From positions 32,425-96,424 of the forward strand of contig CAYWUJ010000005.1 of the NCBI GenBank assembly GCA_964461455.1: a stretch of DNA of 64,000 bases. Direction: 5' to 3'. Positions within the stretch are counted from its first letter, which is position 1. Every line of letters starts with the position of its first letter. This document shows, one piece after another, positions 25,980-35,234 of the stretch. The position numbers and the translations under genes are program-made. The DNA is from UBA1413 sp964461455. Its GTDB lineage: Bacteria > Bacteroidota > Bacteroidia > Bacteroidales > Prolixibacteraceae. Under the pieces are notes generated by a model. That model saw only the letters and a program-made list of their open reading frames with translations, was not told the origin of the DNA and ran no database searches.

Positions 25980-28304
25980 ATGACGAACAAATTATATAAG
26001 AGAAAAAATATGCTCATTGAAAATCGGAACCCTAAGATGGTGGTCGCCATTATGGCCATCGTGATGGCCGGGTGTGCTGTTTCCCCGGTGCACAAGTCGG
26101 CCTTGCTTCAGTACGACAAAAAGATCGACGGGATCATAGCACAGATGACCCTGGAAGAAAAGGTGAATATGCTGCACGCCAAGCACATGTTTGTTTCAGC
26201 AGGGGTGGAACGCCTTGGCATTGCCGATATGATTTATGCCGACGGTCCCTTTGGCATCAGGGAGGAGATGCAACCCGACGGGTGGATGCCCCTGGGTTGG
26301 GAAACCGACAAAGCCACTTTTTTTCCCACCGGGTCGGCCCTGGCGGCCACCTGGAGTCCTGAGCTGGCCTATGCCTACGGAACCGGGATGGCCCGGGAAG
26401 CACGCCTGCGCGGTAAAGACATGATCCTCGGCCCGGCCATCAACATCCAGCGTATCCCCACAGGAGGAAGGACTTACGAATACCTCAGCGAGGACCCGTT
26501 TCTCAGTGCCCGTCTGGCCGTGGGATATACCAAAGGGGTTCAGGAGAACGGAGCCGCGGCATGCCTCAAGCACTACGCCCTCAACAACCAGGAAAATAAC
26601 CGCGGAACCGTCAATGTGATCGTCGGGGAACGCGCCATGCATGAAATCTACCTCTCTCCCTTCCGGGCGGCGGTCGTGGAAGCCGATGCCTACGGGGTCA
26701 TGGCCGCTTACAACAAGGTCAACGGATGGTGGTGCGCCGAAAATGACCTGCTGCTCAACAAGATCCTCCGCGACGACTGGGGATTTGCCGGTATGGTGAT
26801 CTCCGACTGGAGCGGCACACACAGCACAGTGAACTCCATTAAGCACGGCCTCAACGTGGAAATGCCCACCAAACAATTTCTGGGCGACGCCCTGATCGAT
26901 TCCGTAAGGGCGGGACTGGTCCCTGAAGAGGTGGTCAACCTGCGCGTCCGCGAGATCCTCCGCGTCAGAATGGCCATCGATCCCATTCCCCCGGAAATGG
27001 CCAACAAGGAAGTCACCTCACAACCGCCACAGCAGAGAATCGCCTACGATGTGGCCTCCAAATCGATCGTTCTGTTGAAGAACGAGGGAGTCCTCCCCCT
27101 GAATCTCTCTGCCACACCGGTCATCGCGGTCATCGGGGCCAACGCTGAACAGACCATGGGGCAGGGCGGACTGGGAGCCGGGGTGAAAACCCTGTATGAG
27201 GTGACGCCCCTCGAAGGCCTCCAAAATAAAATCGGGGACCAGGCAGAGATCATCTATGCCAAAGGGTATGAGCCGGTGACCTACAGTTTCGGCAATATGT
27301 TCAGAAGAAGAACAGCCGAAGAAAGAGAGAAAGAGGCCCGCGAAAAGGAGGAAAAAGCAAAAATACTGTTACAGGAAGCCGTTGAAGTGGCTTCAAAAGC
27401 CGACATGGTCCTTTTCATCGGAGGAAACAACCGGGCTGTCGAGACCGAGGGCAGCGACCGCAGGGATATCAAACTGCCATCGGGCCAGGATGAGCTGATG
27501 ACCGCGATAGCCCGCGTCAACCCCAACATCGTCACCGTGCTGACCAGCGGCGCCCCGAATGACCTCACCGTGGTGCAACCCCTCTCCAAAGCCCTGCTGA
27601 TTTCCTGGTTCAACGGCACCGAAGGCGGTAACGCCCTGGCCGACGTCCTGACCGGTAATATCTCGCCCAGTGGCCGCCTGCCTTTTACCCTCCCCGTAAA
27701 ACTGGAAGACTCCCCCGCCTATGCCCTGGGAAACTACCCGCAGGGTGCTAAAGGAACCGACGTATTTGCCGGACTGGTGGCACAAACCGGAAAAACGGAA
27801 AAACCGGATGAAAAAACCACGGAAAAAGATCTGAAAAATGATCCCAACACCGCCCTCTATTCTGAAGAATCGCTCGTGGGCTACCGATGGTTTGACACCA
27901 AAAACCTGCCCGTCATGTATCCTTTTGGCTACGGCCTTACCTACACGGAATTCGGATATGAAAACCTTACCACTGACCGGGAAAAATACGGGAAAAACGA
28001 TGTCATCAGACTCTCCCTGGAACTGAAAAACAGCGGTCGGGTTGCTGCCGACGAAGTGGTGCAGGTTTACGTGCACCGTATCAACCCTTCCGTGGAATGG
28101 CCCTACAAAGAGTTGAAAGCCTTCGCACGCGAAACCCTGGCCCCCGGTGAAAGTAGAATCGTAACCCTCGAAATCCCCGTCAGAAGCCTCCAATACTGGG
28201 ATGAAAAGCTCCAGGCCTGGAACGATGACCTCTGCAACATCGAATTACAGGCGGGCGCCTCGGCCCAGGACATCAAACTCAAAAAACAAATCACCCTGAA
28301 GTAA
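25980..28304 (+). CDS. GH3 beta-glucosidase/xylosidase-like lipoprotein with FnIII-like domain
   Basis: A 774-residue GH3 exo-glycosidase. A lipobox (IVMAGC, Cys32) ends the signal; an ATG at 26010 is an alternative start that shortens the long N-region. The (beta/alpha)8 domain (about 45-350) includes ADGPFGIR, GPAINIQRIP, CLKHYALNNQE and the nucleophile D276 in MVISDWSGTH. The alpha/beta sandwich domain (IVLLKNEGVLPLN to GGNALADVLTG, about 355-590) and a C-terminal fibronectin III-like domain (EVVQVYVHRINPSVEWPYKELKAF) follow. A charged stretch rich in Arg, Glu and Lys (about 440-465, before the acid/base loop) is probably a surface helix. It begins 40 bases after the CE1 gene. GH3 members act on beta-glucosides, xylosides or arabinosides; specificity not resolved. 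Confidence 0.94.
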   Translation: MTNKLYKRKNMLIENRNPKMVVAIMAIVMAGCAVSPVHKSALLQYDKKIDGIIAQMTLEEKVNMLHAKHMFVSAGVERLGIADMIYADGPFGIREEMQPDGWMPLGWETDKATFFPTGSALAATWSPELAYAYGTGMAREARLRGKDMILGPAINIQRIPTGGRTYEYLSEDPFLSARLAVGYTKGVQENGAAACLKHYALNNQENNRGTVNVIVGERAMHEIYLSPFRAAVVEADAYGVMAAYNKVNGWWCAENDLLLNKILRDDWGFAGMVISDWSGTHSTVNSIKHGLNVEMPTKQFLGDALIDSVRAGLVPEEVVNLRVREILRVRMAIDPIPPEMANKEVTSQPPQQRIAYDVASKSIVLLKNEGVLPLNLSATPVIAVIGANAEQTMGQGGLGAGVKTLYEVTPLEGLQNKIGDQAEIIYAKGYEPVTYSFGNMFRRRTAEEREKEAREKEEKAKILLQEAVEVASKADMVLFIGGNNRAVETEGSDRRDIKLPSGQDELMTAIARVNPNIVTVLTSGAPNDLTVVQPLSKALLISWFNGTEGGNALADVLTGNISPSGRLPFTLPVKLEDSPAYALGNYPQGAKGTDVFAGLVAQTGKTEKPDEKTTEKDLKNDPNTALYSEESLVGYRWFDTKNLPVMYPFGYGLTYTEFGYENLTTDREKYGKNDVIRLSLELKNSGRVAADEVVQVYVHRINPSVEWPYKELKAFARETLAPGESRIVTLEIPVRSLQYWDEKLQAWNDDLCNIELQAGASAQDIKLKKQITLK

Positions 28305-28352
28305 AGGTGAACCGTTAATAATCCTTATTTTCAACTCAATTCAACTAACCAT

Positions 28353-30032
28353 ATGACGACCAACCGAAGATCATTTTTCAAAACCGCGGGAGCCGGGGCA
28401 GCAGGCCTGGGCCTGGCTCCGGTACTTACTCTCCACTCCTGTGCCGCCACCGGAGAGGCATCAGCCACCGGCAATGACGATCAGCAGCTCTTCATCGGTG
28501 ATGATGTGGCCATTGCCGGCACCCGTTACGGCAAGGTGCAGGGTTTCCTGCTCCGGGGCATCTACAACTTCCGGGGAATCCCCTATGGTGCCGACACCGG
28601 GGGAAAGAACCGCTTCATGCCCCCGCAGCCCCCGGAACCCTGGGAAGGGATCCTTCCGGCGGTATGGTGGGGAAATTCAGCCCCCCAGAACATGGACAAC
28701 CGCTATGGCAATGCCTGGGCTTCATTTGTAGACCACTGGAATTATGACGATGTCAGCGAAGACTGCCTGCGGCTGAACATCTGGACTCCCGCCCTCGATG
28801 ACGGAGGCCTCAGGCCCGTGATGGTATGGCTCCATGGTGGCGGCTACACCAATGGCAACGGCATCGAGCAGGACGGTTACATGGGTGAAAACCTGAGCCG
28901 TCAGGGCAACATCGTTTTCGTCTCCATCAACCACCGCCTGGGACCCATCGGTTTCAGCGACCTCTCGGGAGTGGGAGGAGAGAAATATGCCTCCTCGGGA
29001 AACGCTGGTGCCCTCGATATGGTGGCTGCCCTGGAGTGGGTGCGCGACAACATCGCTGGCTTTGGCGGTGACCCGGGGAATGTGACCATCATGGGACAGT
29101 CGGGTGGCGGCGCCAAGGTATGCGTCCTGGCCGCCATGCCTGCAGCCCGTGGTCTCATCCACAAGGCGGTCCCCCTCAGTGGCAGCTCCACGGCAGCCCT
29201 CAACCCCGAATACTCACGGAAACTGGGCGAATATATCCTCAGCGAGGCAGGCCTTTCTTCTGCAGAGGTCGATAAACTTCAGGAGATCCCCTGGAAGGAG
29301 TATCTCGGTATTGCCCAGGCCGCCGCCCGCAAGATGGCGGAAGCACAGCCTTCTCCCGGCATGCGGGGCGGCTTTGCCCCCGTGGCCGACGGCATCGTCC
29401 TGCCACAAGGAAAATTCTACAGCGACCCTGCCGGACTCTCCTCGGAAGTGCCTATGCTGATCTGCACCACCTTCCATGAGTGGGGAATGGCACGTACCAA
29501 CCCCGAAATCGAAGCCCTCACCGCCGAAAAAGCCATTGAGATGATGAAAGGAGGCAGCGGTTTCCGTGGTGGCTTCGGCGACAAGGCTGCGGAGGTCTAT
29601 GAGGCCTACGCCCGCATCTTCCCGGAGGCCAAACCCGTGGAAGTCATGACCCTGGCCGCCAGCAACCGCAAAGGAGCCATAGAAACCGCCAATGCCAAAG
29701 CCGCACAGCCGGCACCCGTATACCTCGCCTGGTTCGGATGGGAACCACCCCTCTTCAGCAACCGCATGCGGGCTTTCCACTGCCTCGATATCTGCTTCTG
29801 GTACGCCAACACCGACCTGATGCTCACCCATACCGGCGGCGGTCAGCGCCCACGCGCCCTCTCCGAAAAAATGAGCGGCTCCCTCCTGCAATTCATGCGC
29901 AACGGAAATCCTAACGGGGCCGGACTTCCCGAATGGCCACGCTATACCCCTGAAAAGGGGGAAACCATGATCCTCAACGATACCTGCGAGGTGAAAAACG
30001 ACCCCGACAGGGAGGCCCGTCAGTTATTGTAA
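28353..30032 (+). CDS. Tat-exported type B carboxylesterase
   Basis: A 559-residue carboxylesterase/lipase of the COesterase family. The N terminus NRRSFFKTAGAGAAGLG is a twin-arginine signal, ending near LHSC30, so it may be a Tat lipoprotein. Family landmarks are NFRGIPYGA, SEDCLRLNIWTP, WLHGGGYTNGNG (oxyanion hole), nucleophile S250 in GQSGGG, E376 in TTFHEWG and H476 in AFHCLDICFWY. The elbow has Gln in place of the more usual Glu (GESAGG), which is tolerated in the family. Located between two GH3 genes, 48 and 42 bases from its neighbours, it probably removes acyl esters from plant glycans or phenolic conjugates; the natural ester is unknown. Confidence 0.93.
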   Translation: MTTNRRSFFKTAGAGAAGLGLAPVLTLHSCAATGEASATGNDDQQLFIGDDVAIAGTRYGKVQGFLLRGIYNFRGIPYGADTGGKNRFMPPQPPEPWEGILPAVWWGNSAPQNMDNRYGNAWASFVDHWNYDDVSEDCLRLNIWTPALDDGGLRPVMVWLHGGGYTNGNGIEQDGYMGENLSRQGNIVFVSINHRLGPIGFSDLSGVGGEKYASSGNAGALDMVAALEWVRDNIAGFGGDPGNVTIMGQSGGGAKVCVLAAMPAARGLIHKAVPLSGSSTAALNPEYSRKLGEYILSEAGLSSAEVDKLQEIPWKEYLGIAQAAARKMAEAQPSPGMRGGFAPVADGIVLPQGKFYSDPAGLSSEVPMLICTTFHEWGMARTNPEIEALTAEKAIEMMKGGSGFRGGFGDKAAEVYEAYARIFPEAKPVEVMTLAASNRKGAIETANAKAAQPAPVYLAWFGWEPPLFSNRMRAFHCLDICFWYANTDLMLTHTGGGQRPRALSEKMSGSLLQFMRNGNPNGAGLPEWPRYTPEKGETMILNDTCEVKNDPDREARQLL

Positions 30033-30074
30033 TACTAAGAAGACTGCACCTTAACAACCTAATGATCATCCATT

Positions 30075-32624
30075 ATGAAAAAACGGACATTCTCAAGGGT
30101 GGCGATCCCACTGGGATTGCTATTCCTGGTTTTTTCTGCCATTTGGCAGTGTACCCAAAAATCGAATCATATGAGCGATGATGAAAAAATAGCCGCCATC
30201 CTCGATTCCCTCTCCCTGAAGGAAAAAGCGCGCTTGCTGGTAGGCACCGGAATGCACCTTGATCTTCCCGAAGGTTTTGAACAGATCATAGCCGCCGCTA
30301 TGGGGCAAACCGGCGGTAAAAAAGAAGCAGAAACCGCCTCCGGACCAGGCGGTAGTGATGCCCAACCCACTCCCCCCGGCGGAGGCATGATGAACCCCTT
30401 TGCCGGTCCTCCCCAGGACTCCCTGTACACCGCCGTGGTGGATAAAATCAGAAAATACCTGCCCGGAGCGGCAGGATTCACCATGGAATACCCTGAAATG
30501 GGCGTGACTTGCCAGGTGCTGGCCGACGGGCCTGCCGGACTGAGGATCTCACCCCGCCGCAAAGGCAGCGACAGCACCTATTTCTGCACCGCCTTTCCCA
30601 TTGCCACCCTGATGGCCTCCACATGGGATCCGCAACTGGTCGAAGAAGTGGGCAAAGCCATGGGCCGTGAAGTCCTCGATTACGGAGCCGACATTATCCT
30701 GGGCCCCGCCCTGAACATCCAGCGCGACCCCCTGTGCGGACGCAACTTCGAATATTACTCCGAAGATCCCCTGGTGACAGGAGCCATGGCCACAGCTATG
30801 GTCAGGGGTGTCCAGTCCAACGGCGTGGGCACCTCACCGAAACACTTCGCTGCCAACAATTCGGAAACCTACCGCATGTCGGTGAATACCATCGTCAGCG
30901 AAAGGGCCCTCCGTGAAATTTACCTCCGCGGGTTTGAGATGATGGTAAAAGATGCGCAACCCTGGACCATCATGTCGTCCTACAACAAGATCAATGGCGT
31001 GTATGCCCCCGAAAGCAATGATCTGCTGACCGCTGTCCTTCGCGGGGACTGGGGTTTTGAAGGTTATGTGATGACCGACTGGGGTGGCGGCAACGATGCC
31101 GTAGCCATGATGAAAGCCGGAAATGATGTGCTGATGCCTGGAACGCCCATGCAGGCCGACGCCATCGTGGCTGCCGTGGAAGCCGGAGAACTCGGGGAAG
31201 CCCTCCTCGACCGGAATATCGCCCGGGTCCTGAAGATCATGTTTAAAACCCCGCGCTATAACAACCATGCATACAGCAACAAACCCGACCTCCCGGCCCA
31301 TGCCCTGGTCACCCGCCAGGCGGCCACCGACGGAATGGTCCTCCTGAAAAATGAAGGAAACGCCCTCCCCCTTGCGGCTGAGGTGAAAACAGTGGCTGCT
31401 TTCGGCAATACCTCCTACGACTTCATCTCAGGAGGGACCGGCAGCGGCGACGTGAACGAAGCTTACACCATCTCCCTCACCCAGGGGCTCCTCAATGGCG
31501 GGTATTCTCCCGATGAGGAACTCATGACCGTTTATACGGAATTCATGAATGCCGCCCGTGAAAAGAAAGGTCCTCCCAAAAACATACTGGCAGCCCTCAT
31601 GGGGGGTAAGCAACCTCTCGAAGAGATGCCCCTCGATCCCGCCCTGGCCGCCAAAATGGCTGAAAAGGCCGACATCGCCCTGGTGACCATCGGCCGCAAC
31701 GCCGGAGAAGGCCAGGACCGCACCGCCACCGAAGGAGATTTCCTGCTCACCCCCACCGAGAAAGCCCTCCTCAAAAATGTTTCAGAAGCCTTCCGCGCCA
31801 AGGGCAAGAAAACCGTGGTCATCCTCAACATTGCCGGGGTTATGGAAACCGCCTCCTGGCGTGACCTCCCCGATGCCATCCTCCTGGCCTGGCAACCCGG
31901 ACAGGAAGGGGGAAACTCGGTGGTCGACCTCCTGTCAGGTAAGGTATCGCCTTCAGGGAAACTGGCGGCGACCTTCCCGCTGAATTACAGCGACTGTCCT
32001 TCGGCCATTAACTTCCCCGGAACGCCTCTCCCGGGAGCGCCAAAACCCGACCACTCCGCCGATCTCTCGGGATTTTCCATGATGAGCCGCACACCCTGGC
32101 AGATCGTATACGAGGAGGACATCTTCGTGGGATACCGCTATTTCAACACCTTCGGAATTCCCGTGGCTTACGAATTCGGATACGGACTGTCGTACACCAC
32201 CTTTGAAATTTCCAACCTGAAACCCGACAGCCCCGAATTTGCAGGCAAACTGACCGTCACCGCCGACGTTAAGAACAACGGCAACAGAGCAGGCCGCGAA
32301 GTGGTGCAGCTATACCTGACAGCCCCCGCCGGAAATTTGGAAAAACCGGAATCGGTGCTGGTGGCCTTCGGAAAATCAAGACTACTGAAGCCCGGGGAAA
32401 GCGAAACCCTGAGCTTCACCATCGAAACCCGCGACTTCGCCTCCTTTGATGAAGTACGCCAGGGATGGATCGCAGAAGCCGGGGAGTATACCCTGAAGGC
32501 CGGGAACTCATCACGCAACCTGCCGCTGAGCGCCACCTTCACCATCGGTCAGGAACTCGACGGTGGAAAAGTCACCAAAGCCCTCACCCCGCAGGTTCCG
32601 ATTAACCGCCTGTCACGCAGGTAA
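30075..32624 (+). CDS. GH3 glycosidase with Gly/Pro-rich insert
   Basis: An 849-residue exported GH3 enzyme. The signal peptide ends at AIWQC, a poor lipobox, so lipidation is uncertain. A Gly/Pro/Ala-rich insert at residues about 79-114 (GGKKEAETASGPGGSDAQP onward to FAGPPQD) interrupts the early barrel and is predicted to be disordered. The barrel then shows ADGPAGLRISP, GPALNIQRDPLCGRNFEYYSEDP, PKHFAANNSE and the nucleophile D335 in YVMTDWGGGN. The sandwich domain (DGMVLLKNEGNALPL; NAGEGQDR near the acid/base loop) and FnIII-like domain (EVVQLYLTAPAG) complete the fold. It resembles the BglB-like branch of GH3, distinct from its two GH3 neighbours, so the three may cut different linkages. 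Confidence 0.93.
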   Translation: MKKRTFSRVAIPLGLLFLVFSAIWQCTQKSNHMSDDEKIAAILDSLSLKEKARLLVGTGMHLDLPEGFEQIIAAAMGQTGGKKEAETASGPGGSDAQPTPPGGGMMNPFAGPPQDSLYTAVVDKIRKYLPGAAGFTMEYPEMGVTCQVLADGPAGLRISPRRKGSDSTYFCTAFPIATLMASTWDPQLVEEVGKAMGREVLDYGADIILGPALNIQRDPLCGRNFEYYSEDPLVTGAMATAMVRGVQSNGVGTSPKHFAANNSETYRMSVNTIVSERALREIYLRGFEMMVKDAQPWTIMSSYNKINGVYAPESNDLLTAVLRGDWGFEGYVMTDWGGGNDAVAMMKAGNDVLMPGTPMQADAIVAAVEAGELGEALLDRNIARVLKIMFKTPRYNNHAYSNKPDLPAHALVTRQAATDGMVLLKNEGNALPLAAEVKTVAAFGNTSYDFISGGTGSGDVNEAYTISLTQGLLNGGYSPDEELMTVYTEFMNAAREKKGPPKNILAALMGGKQPLEEMPLDPALAAKMAEKADIALVTIGRNAGEGQDRTATEGDFLLTPTEKALLKNVSEAFRAKGKKTVVILNIAGVMETASWRDLPDAILLAWQPGQEGGNSVVDLLSGKVSPSGKLAATFPLNYSDCPSAINFPGTPLPGAPKPDHSADLSGFSMMSRTPWQIVYEEDIFVGYRYFNTFGIPVAYEFGYGLSYTTFEISNLKPDSPEFAGKLTVTADVKNNGNRAGREVVQLYLTAPAGNLEKPESVLVAFGKSRLLKPGESETLSFTIETRDFASFDEVRQGWIAEAGEYTLKAGNSSRNLPLSATFTIGQELDGGKVTKALTPQVPINRLSRR

Positions 32625-32639
32625 AAACTCTTTCGTACG

Positions 32640-34988
32640 ATGGATTTTCAAGACACATACCTCACACCGCCCCGCAGAAGGGGAGGTTTTTTGCTGTTGC
32701 TGGCGGCAGCAGCCCTGGCAGTTCCCGCATGCGGGCCGTCGACCACACCCGTTGAAAAAGAGGGTTGGATCCTGGTGAGCCAGCCCAAAGGCCCTGACCT
32801 GGGGTATTCGCCCTCCTCGGGTGTGCCGCTGCTCACCGTGAACCGGCTGACCTTCAAGGACCTGAACCGCAACGGACAGCTCGATCCTTACGAGGATTGG
32901 CGGCTCACTGCCGATGAGCGTGCCGCGGATCTGGCGTCCAGGATGAGCGTGGAGCAGATCGCCGGGCTGATGCTCTACAGCGGGCACCAGTCGATTCCCA
33001 TGGCTGCCGGTGGCCGTTATGGGGCCACCTACAACGGAAAACCATTTCCTGAAAGCGGCGCCGCCCCCTCCGACCTTAGTGATCCCCAGAAAAAATTCCT
33101 CACCGGAGACCACCTGCGTCATGTGCTGATCACCTCGGTCGAGACTCCGGAAATTGCCGCCCGATGGAACAACAACGCCCAGGCGCTGGTCGAGGGAATC
33201 GGGTTGGGCATCCCCGCCAACAACAGTTCCGACCCGCGCCACGGCAGCGACGCTTATGCCGAATTTAATGCCGGAGCCGGGGGAAAGATCTCCATGTGGC
33301 CGGGCACCCTGGGCATCGCCGCCTCCTTTGACCCCACGCTGATGCGGCAGTTCGGCGATATCGCCTCCCGGGAATACCGGGCCCTGGGAATCACCACGGC
33401 CTTGTCGCCCCAAATCGACCTGGCCACGGAACCCCGCTGGAGCCGCTTTGACGGCACCATGGGAGAAGACCCCCAACTGGCAGCCGATATGGCCCGGGCT
33501 TACACCGACGGTTTCCAGACTTCCACACACGAAGATGAAATCGAAGGCGGCTGGGGATATGCCAGTGTCAACGCTATGGTCAAACACTGGCCCGGCGGGG
33601 GCCCCGAAGAGGGAGGCCGCGACGGCCACTTCGGCTACGGCGCCTTTGCCGTATACCCCGGAAATAACCTGAAAGACCACCTGCTCCCCTTCACCGAAGG
33701 AGCCTTTAAACTGGAAGGAGCCACCGGAATGGCTTCGGCGGTCATGCCCTATTATACCATCTCCTGGAACCAGGACACCATCAACGGAGAAAACGTCGGC
33801 AATGCCTACAATAAAACCCTGATCAGCGATCTGCTCCGCGGAAAATATGGCTACGACGGCGTGGTATGCACCGACTGGATGGTTACCGCCGATGTCCGTA
33901 ACGTTTACGAATTTGCCGGCAAATCATGGGGCGTGGAACGGCTGTCGGTGGCGGAACGCCATTACAAAGCCATCATGGCTGGGGTCGACCAGTTCGGCGG
34001 TAACAACGAAATGGGCCCCGTCATGGAAGCCTGGCAAATGGGAGTGGCGGAACACGGTGAAGAATTCATGCGCCAACGCTTCGAAAAGTCAGCCATCAGG
34101 CTCTTGCGCAACATCTTCCGTACCGGTCTTTTTGAGAATCCGTACCTCGACCCCGCAGAAACCGCCCAAACCGTCGGCAATCCCGGATTCATGAAGGCTG
34201 GTTACGACGCCCAGCTCCGGTCAGTGGTCCTGCTGAAAAACAAAGACAAGGTGCTTCCCCTGGAAAAGGGATTGAAGGTGTACCTCCCCAAAAAATATAT
34301 TCCCGGAGGGAAGAACTGGTTTGGCATGGAAAGCCCCGAAAAGTGGGTCGACGCGCTGAACCCCGCCGTTGCCGGGCGATACTTCACGCTGACCGAAAAC
34401 CCGGAAGAGGCCGACCTGGCCCTGGTTTGCATCGACAGTCCCAAGGGGGGGTCGGGTTATTCCCCGGAAGATGCGGCCACCGGGGGAACCGGGTATGTTC
34501 CCATTTCGCTCCGGTACGCTCCTTACACCGCCACGGAAGCACGCGATCCCTCCCTGGCCGGGGGAAGCCCGTTTGAAGATTTCACCAACCGGTCAACCAG
34601 GGGGAAAAGCATACAAACGGCCAATGCCACCGACATGAAAACGGTGAACGATACCAAATTGCTGATGAAGGACAAGCCTGTCATTGTGGTGGTAAAAGTC
34701 GCCAATCCCATGGTCTTCGCCGAAGTGGAACCCGCCGCATCAGCGATCCTGATCCACATGGGCGTCCAGGACCAGGCCCTGCTTGACCTTCTCACCGGTG
34801 AGGCGGAACCCTCGGCGCTCCTCCCCTTCCAGATGCCAGCCGACATGAAAACCGTGGAAGAACAATTTGAAGACGTTCCCCGCGACATGCAGCCGTATAC
34901 CGATTCTGAAGGGAACAGCTATGACTTCGCCTTTGGAATGAACTGGAACGGGATCATCAACGACGAAAGGGTGACCCGCTACAAATAG
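32640..34988 (+). CDS. GH3 lipoprotein with EF-hand-like motif
   Basis: A 782-residue GH3 enzyme of a third type. The signal peptide (GFLLLLAAAALAVPAC) has a lipobox at Cys31. Residues 74-86 read DLNRNGQLDPYED, a close match to an EF-hand/dockerin calcium loop ahead of the barrel. The barrel contains NNSSDPRHGSDA, KHWPGGGPEEGGRDGHF and the nucleophile D412 in VVCTDWMVTADV. The sandwich domain (SVVLLKNKDKVLPL) follows, and there is no C-terminal FnIII-like domain, as is usual in this branch. It starts 15 bases after the previous GH3 stop, so they are co-transcribed. Related sequences are annotated as beta-glucosidases or exo-1,4-beta-glycosidases; specificity unknown. Confidence 0.92.
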   Translation: MDFQDTYLTPPRRRGGFLLLLAAAALAVPACGPSTTPVEKEGWILVSQPKGPDLGYSPSSGVPLLTVNRLTFKDLNRNGQLDPYEDWRLTADERAADLASRMSVEQIAGLMLYSGHQSIPMAAGGRYGATYNGKPFPESGAAPSDLSDPQKKFLTGDHLRHVLITSVETPEIAARWNNNAQALVEGIGLGIPANNSSDPRHGSDAYAEFNAGAGGKISMWPGTLGIAASFDPTLMRQFGDIASREYRALGITTALSPQIDLATEPRWSRFDGTMGEDPQLAADMARAYTDGFQTSTHEDEIEGGWGYASVNAMVKHWPGGGPEEGGRDGHFGYGAFAVYPGNNLKDHLLPFTEGAFKLEGATGMASAVMPYYTISWNQDTINGENVGNAYNKTLISDLLRGKYGYDGVVCTDWMVTADVRNVYEFAGKSWGVERLSVAERHYKAIMAGVDQFGGNNEMGPVMEAWQMGVAEHGEEFMRQRFEKSAIRLLRNIFRTGLFENPYLDPAETAQTVGNPGFMKAGYDAQLRSVVLLKNKDKVLPLEKGLKVYLPKKYIPGGKNWFGMESPEKWVDALNPAVAGRYFTLTENPEEADLALVCIDSPKGGSGYSPEDAATGGTGYVPISLRYAPYTATEARDPSLAGGSPFEDFTNRSTRGKSIQTANATDMKTVNDTKLLMKDKPVIVVVKVANPMVFAEVEPAASAILIHMGVQDQALLDLLTGEAEPSALLPFQMPADMKTVEEQFEDVPRDMQPYTDSEGNSYDFAFGMNWNGIINDERVTRYK

Positions 34989-35155
34989 GCCAAACCCACT
35001 CTCCCGATGGCAGAAGCCTGACCATGCCCCCTTTTCACCCCCCTTCAGCCACCAGAGTCAGAACCCGGAGGTGCCTGTTCTGATGATGACTTGCTGAGCC
35101 CCTGTAAAATAGGCTCATTAACATCCTGTTATGAAAAAAAAAGGGTTATTCGTTT

Positions 35156-35163
35156 TACTTTTG
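35156..35163 (+). promoter_or_regulatory. Bacteroidetes -7 element TACTTTTG
   Basis: An exact TAnnTTTG match about 72 bases before the adaptor start. The -33 region is AT-rich without a clear TTTG. Transcription would start near 35170, just ahead of a palindrome. Confidence 0.55.
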
Positions 35164-35174
35164 CACTTCATAGC

Positions 35175-35192
35175 AGTCAAACAGGATTGACT
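35175..35192. promoter_or_regulatory. Palindromic operator candidate AGTCAA-N6-TTGACT
   Basis: A perfect 6-bp inverted repeat with a 6-bp spacer, placed at the expected transcription start of the efflux operon. The position is that of a repressor site. No TetR, MarR or other regulator gene is encoded nearby in the window, so the binding protein is unknown. Confidence 0.45.
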
Positions 35193-35234
35193 GAACTTTT
35201 TCATAGCCGAAGGGTTATTAACAGAAATTTTTCA

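Larger units (their letters stand above)
34989..35234 (+). other. Intergenic region upstream of the RND operon
   Basis: 246 bases between the last GH3 gene and the adaptor gene. The first half is GC-rich with no feature. The second half carries the promoter (35156-35163), the 18-bp palindrome (35175-35192) and two short repeated words: AGGGTTATT at about 35142 and 35211 and TTCATAGC at about 35167 and 35200, placed symmetrically around the palindrome. Confidence 0.6.

Noticed and set aside
24767..34988. Classical polysaccharide utilisation locus
   Set aside because: No SusC/SusD pair is linked to these enzymes in the window, so it is described as an enzyme array only.
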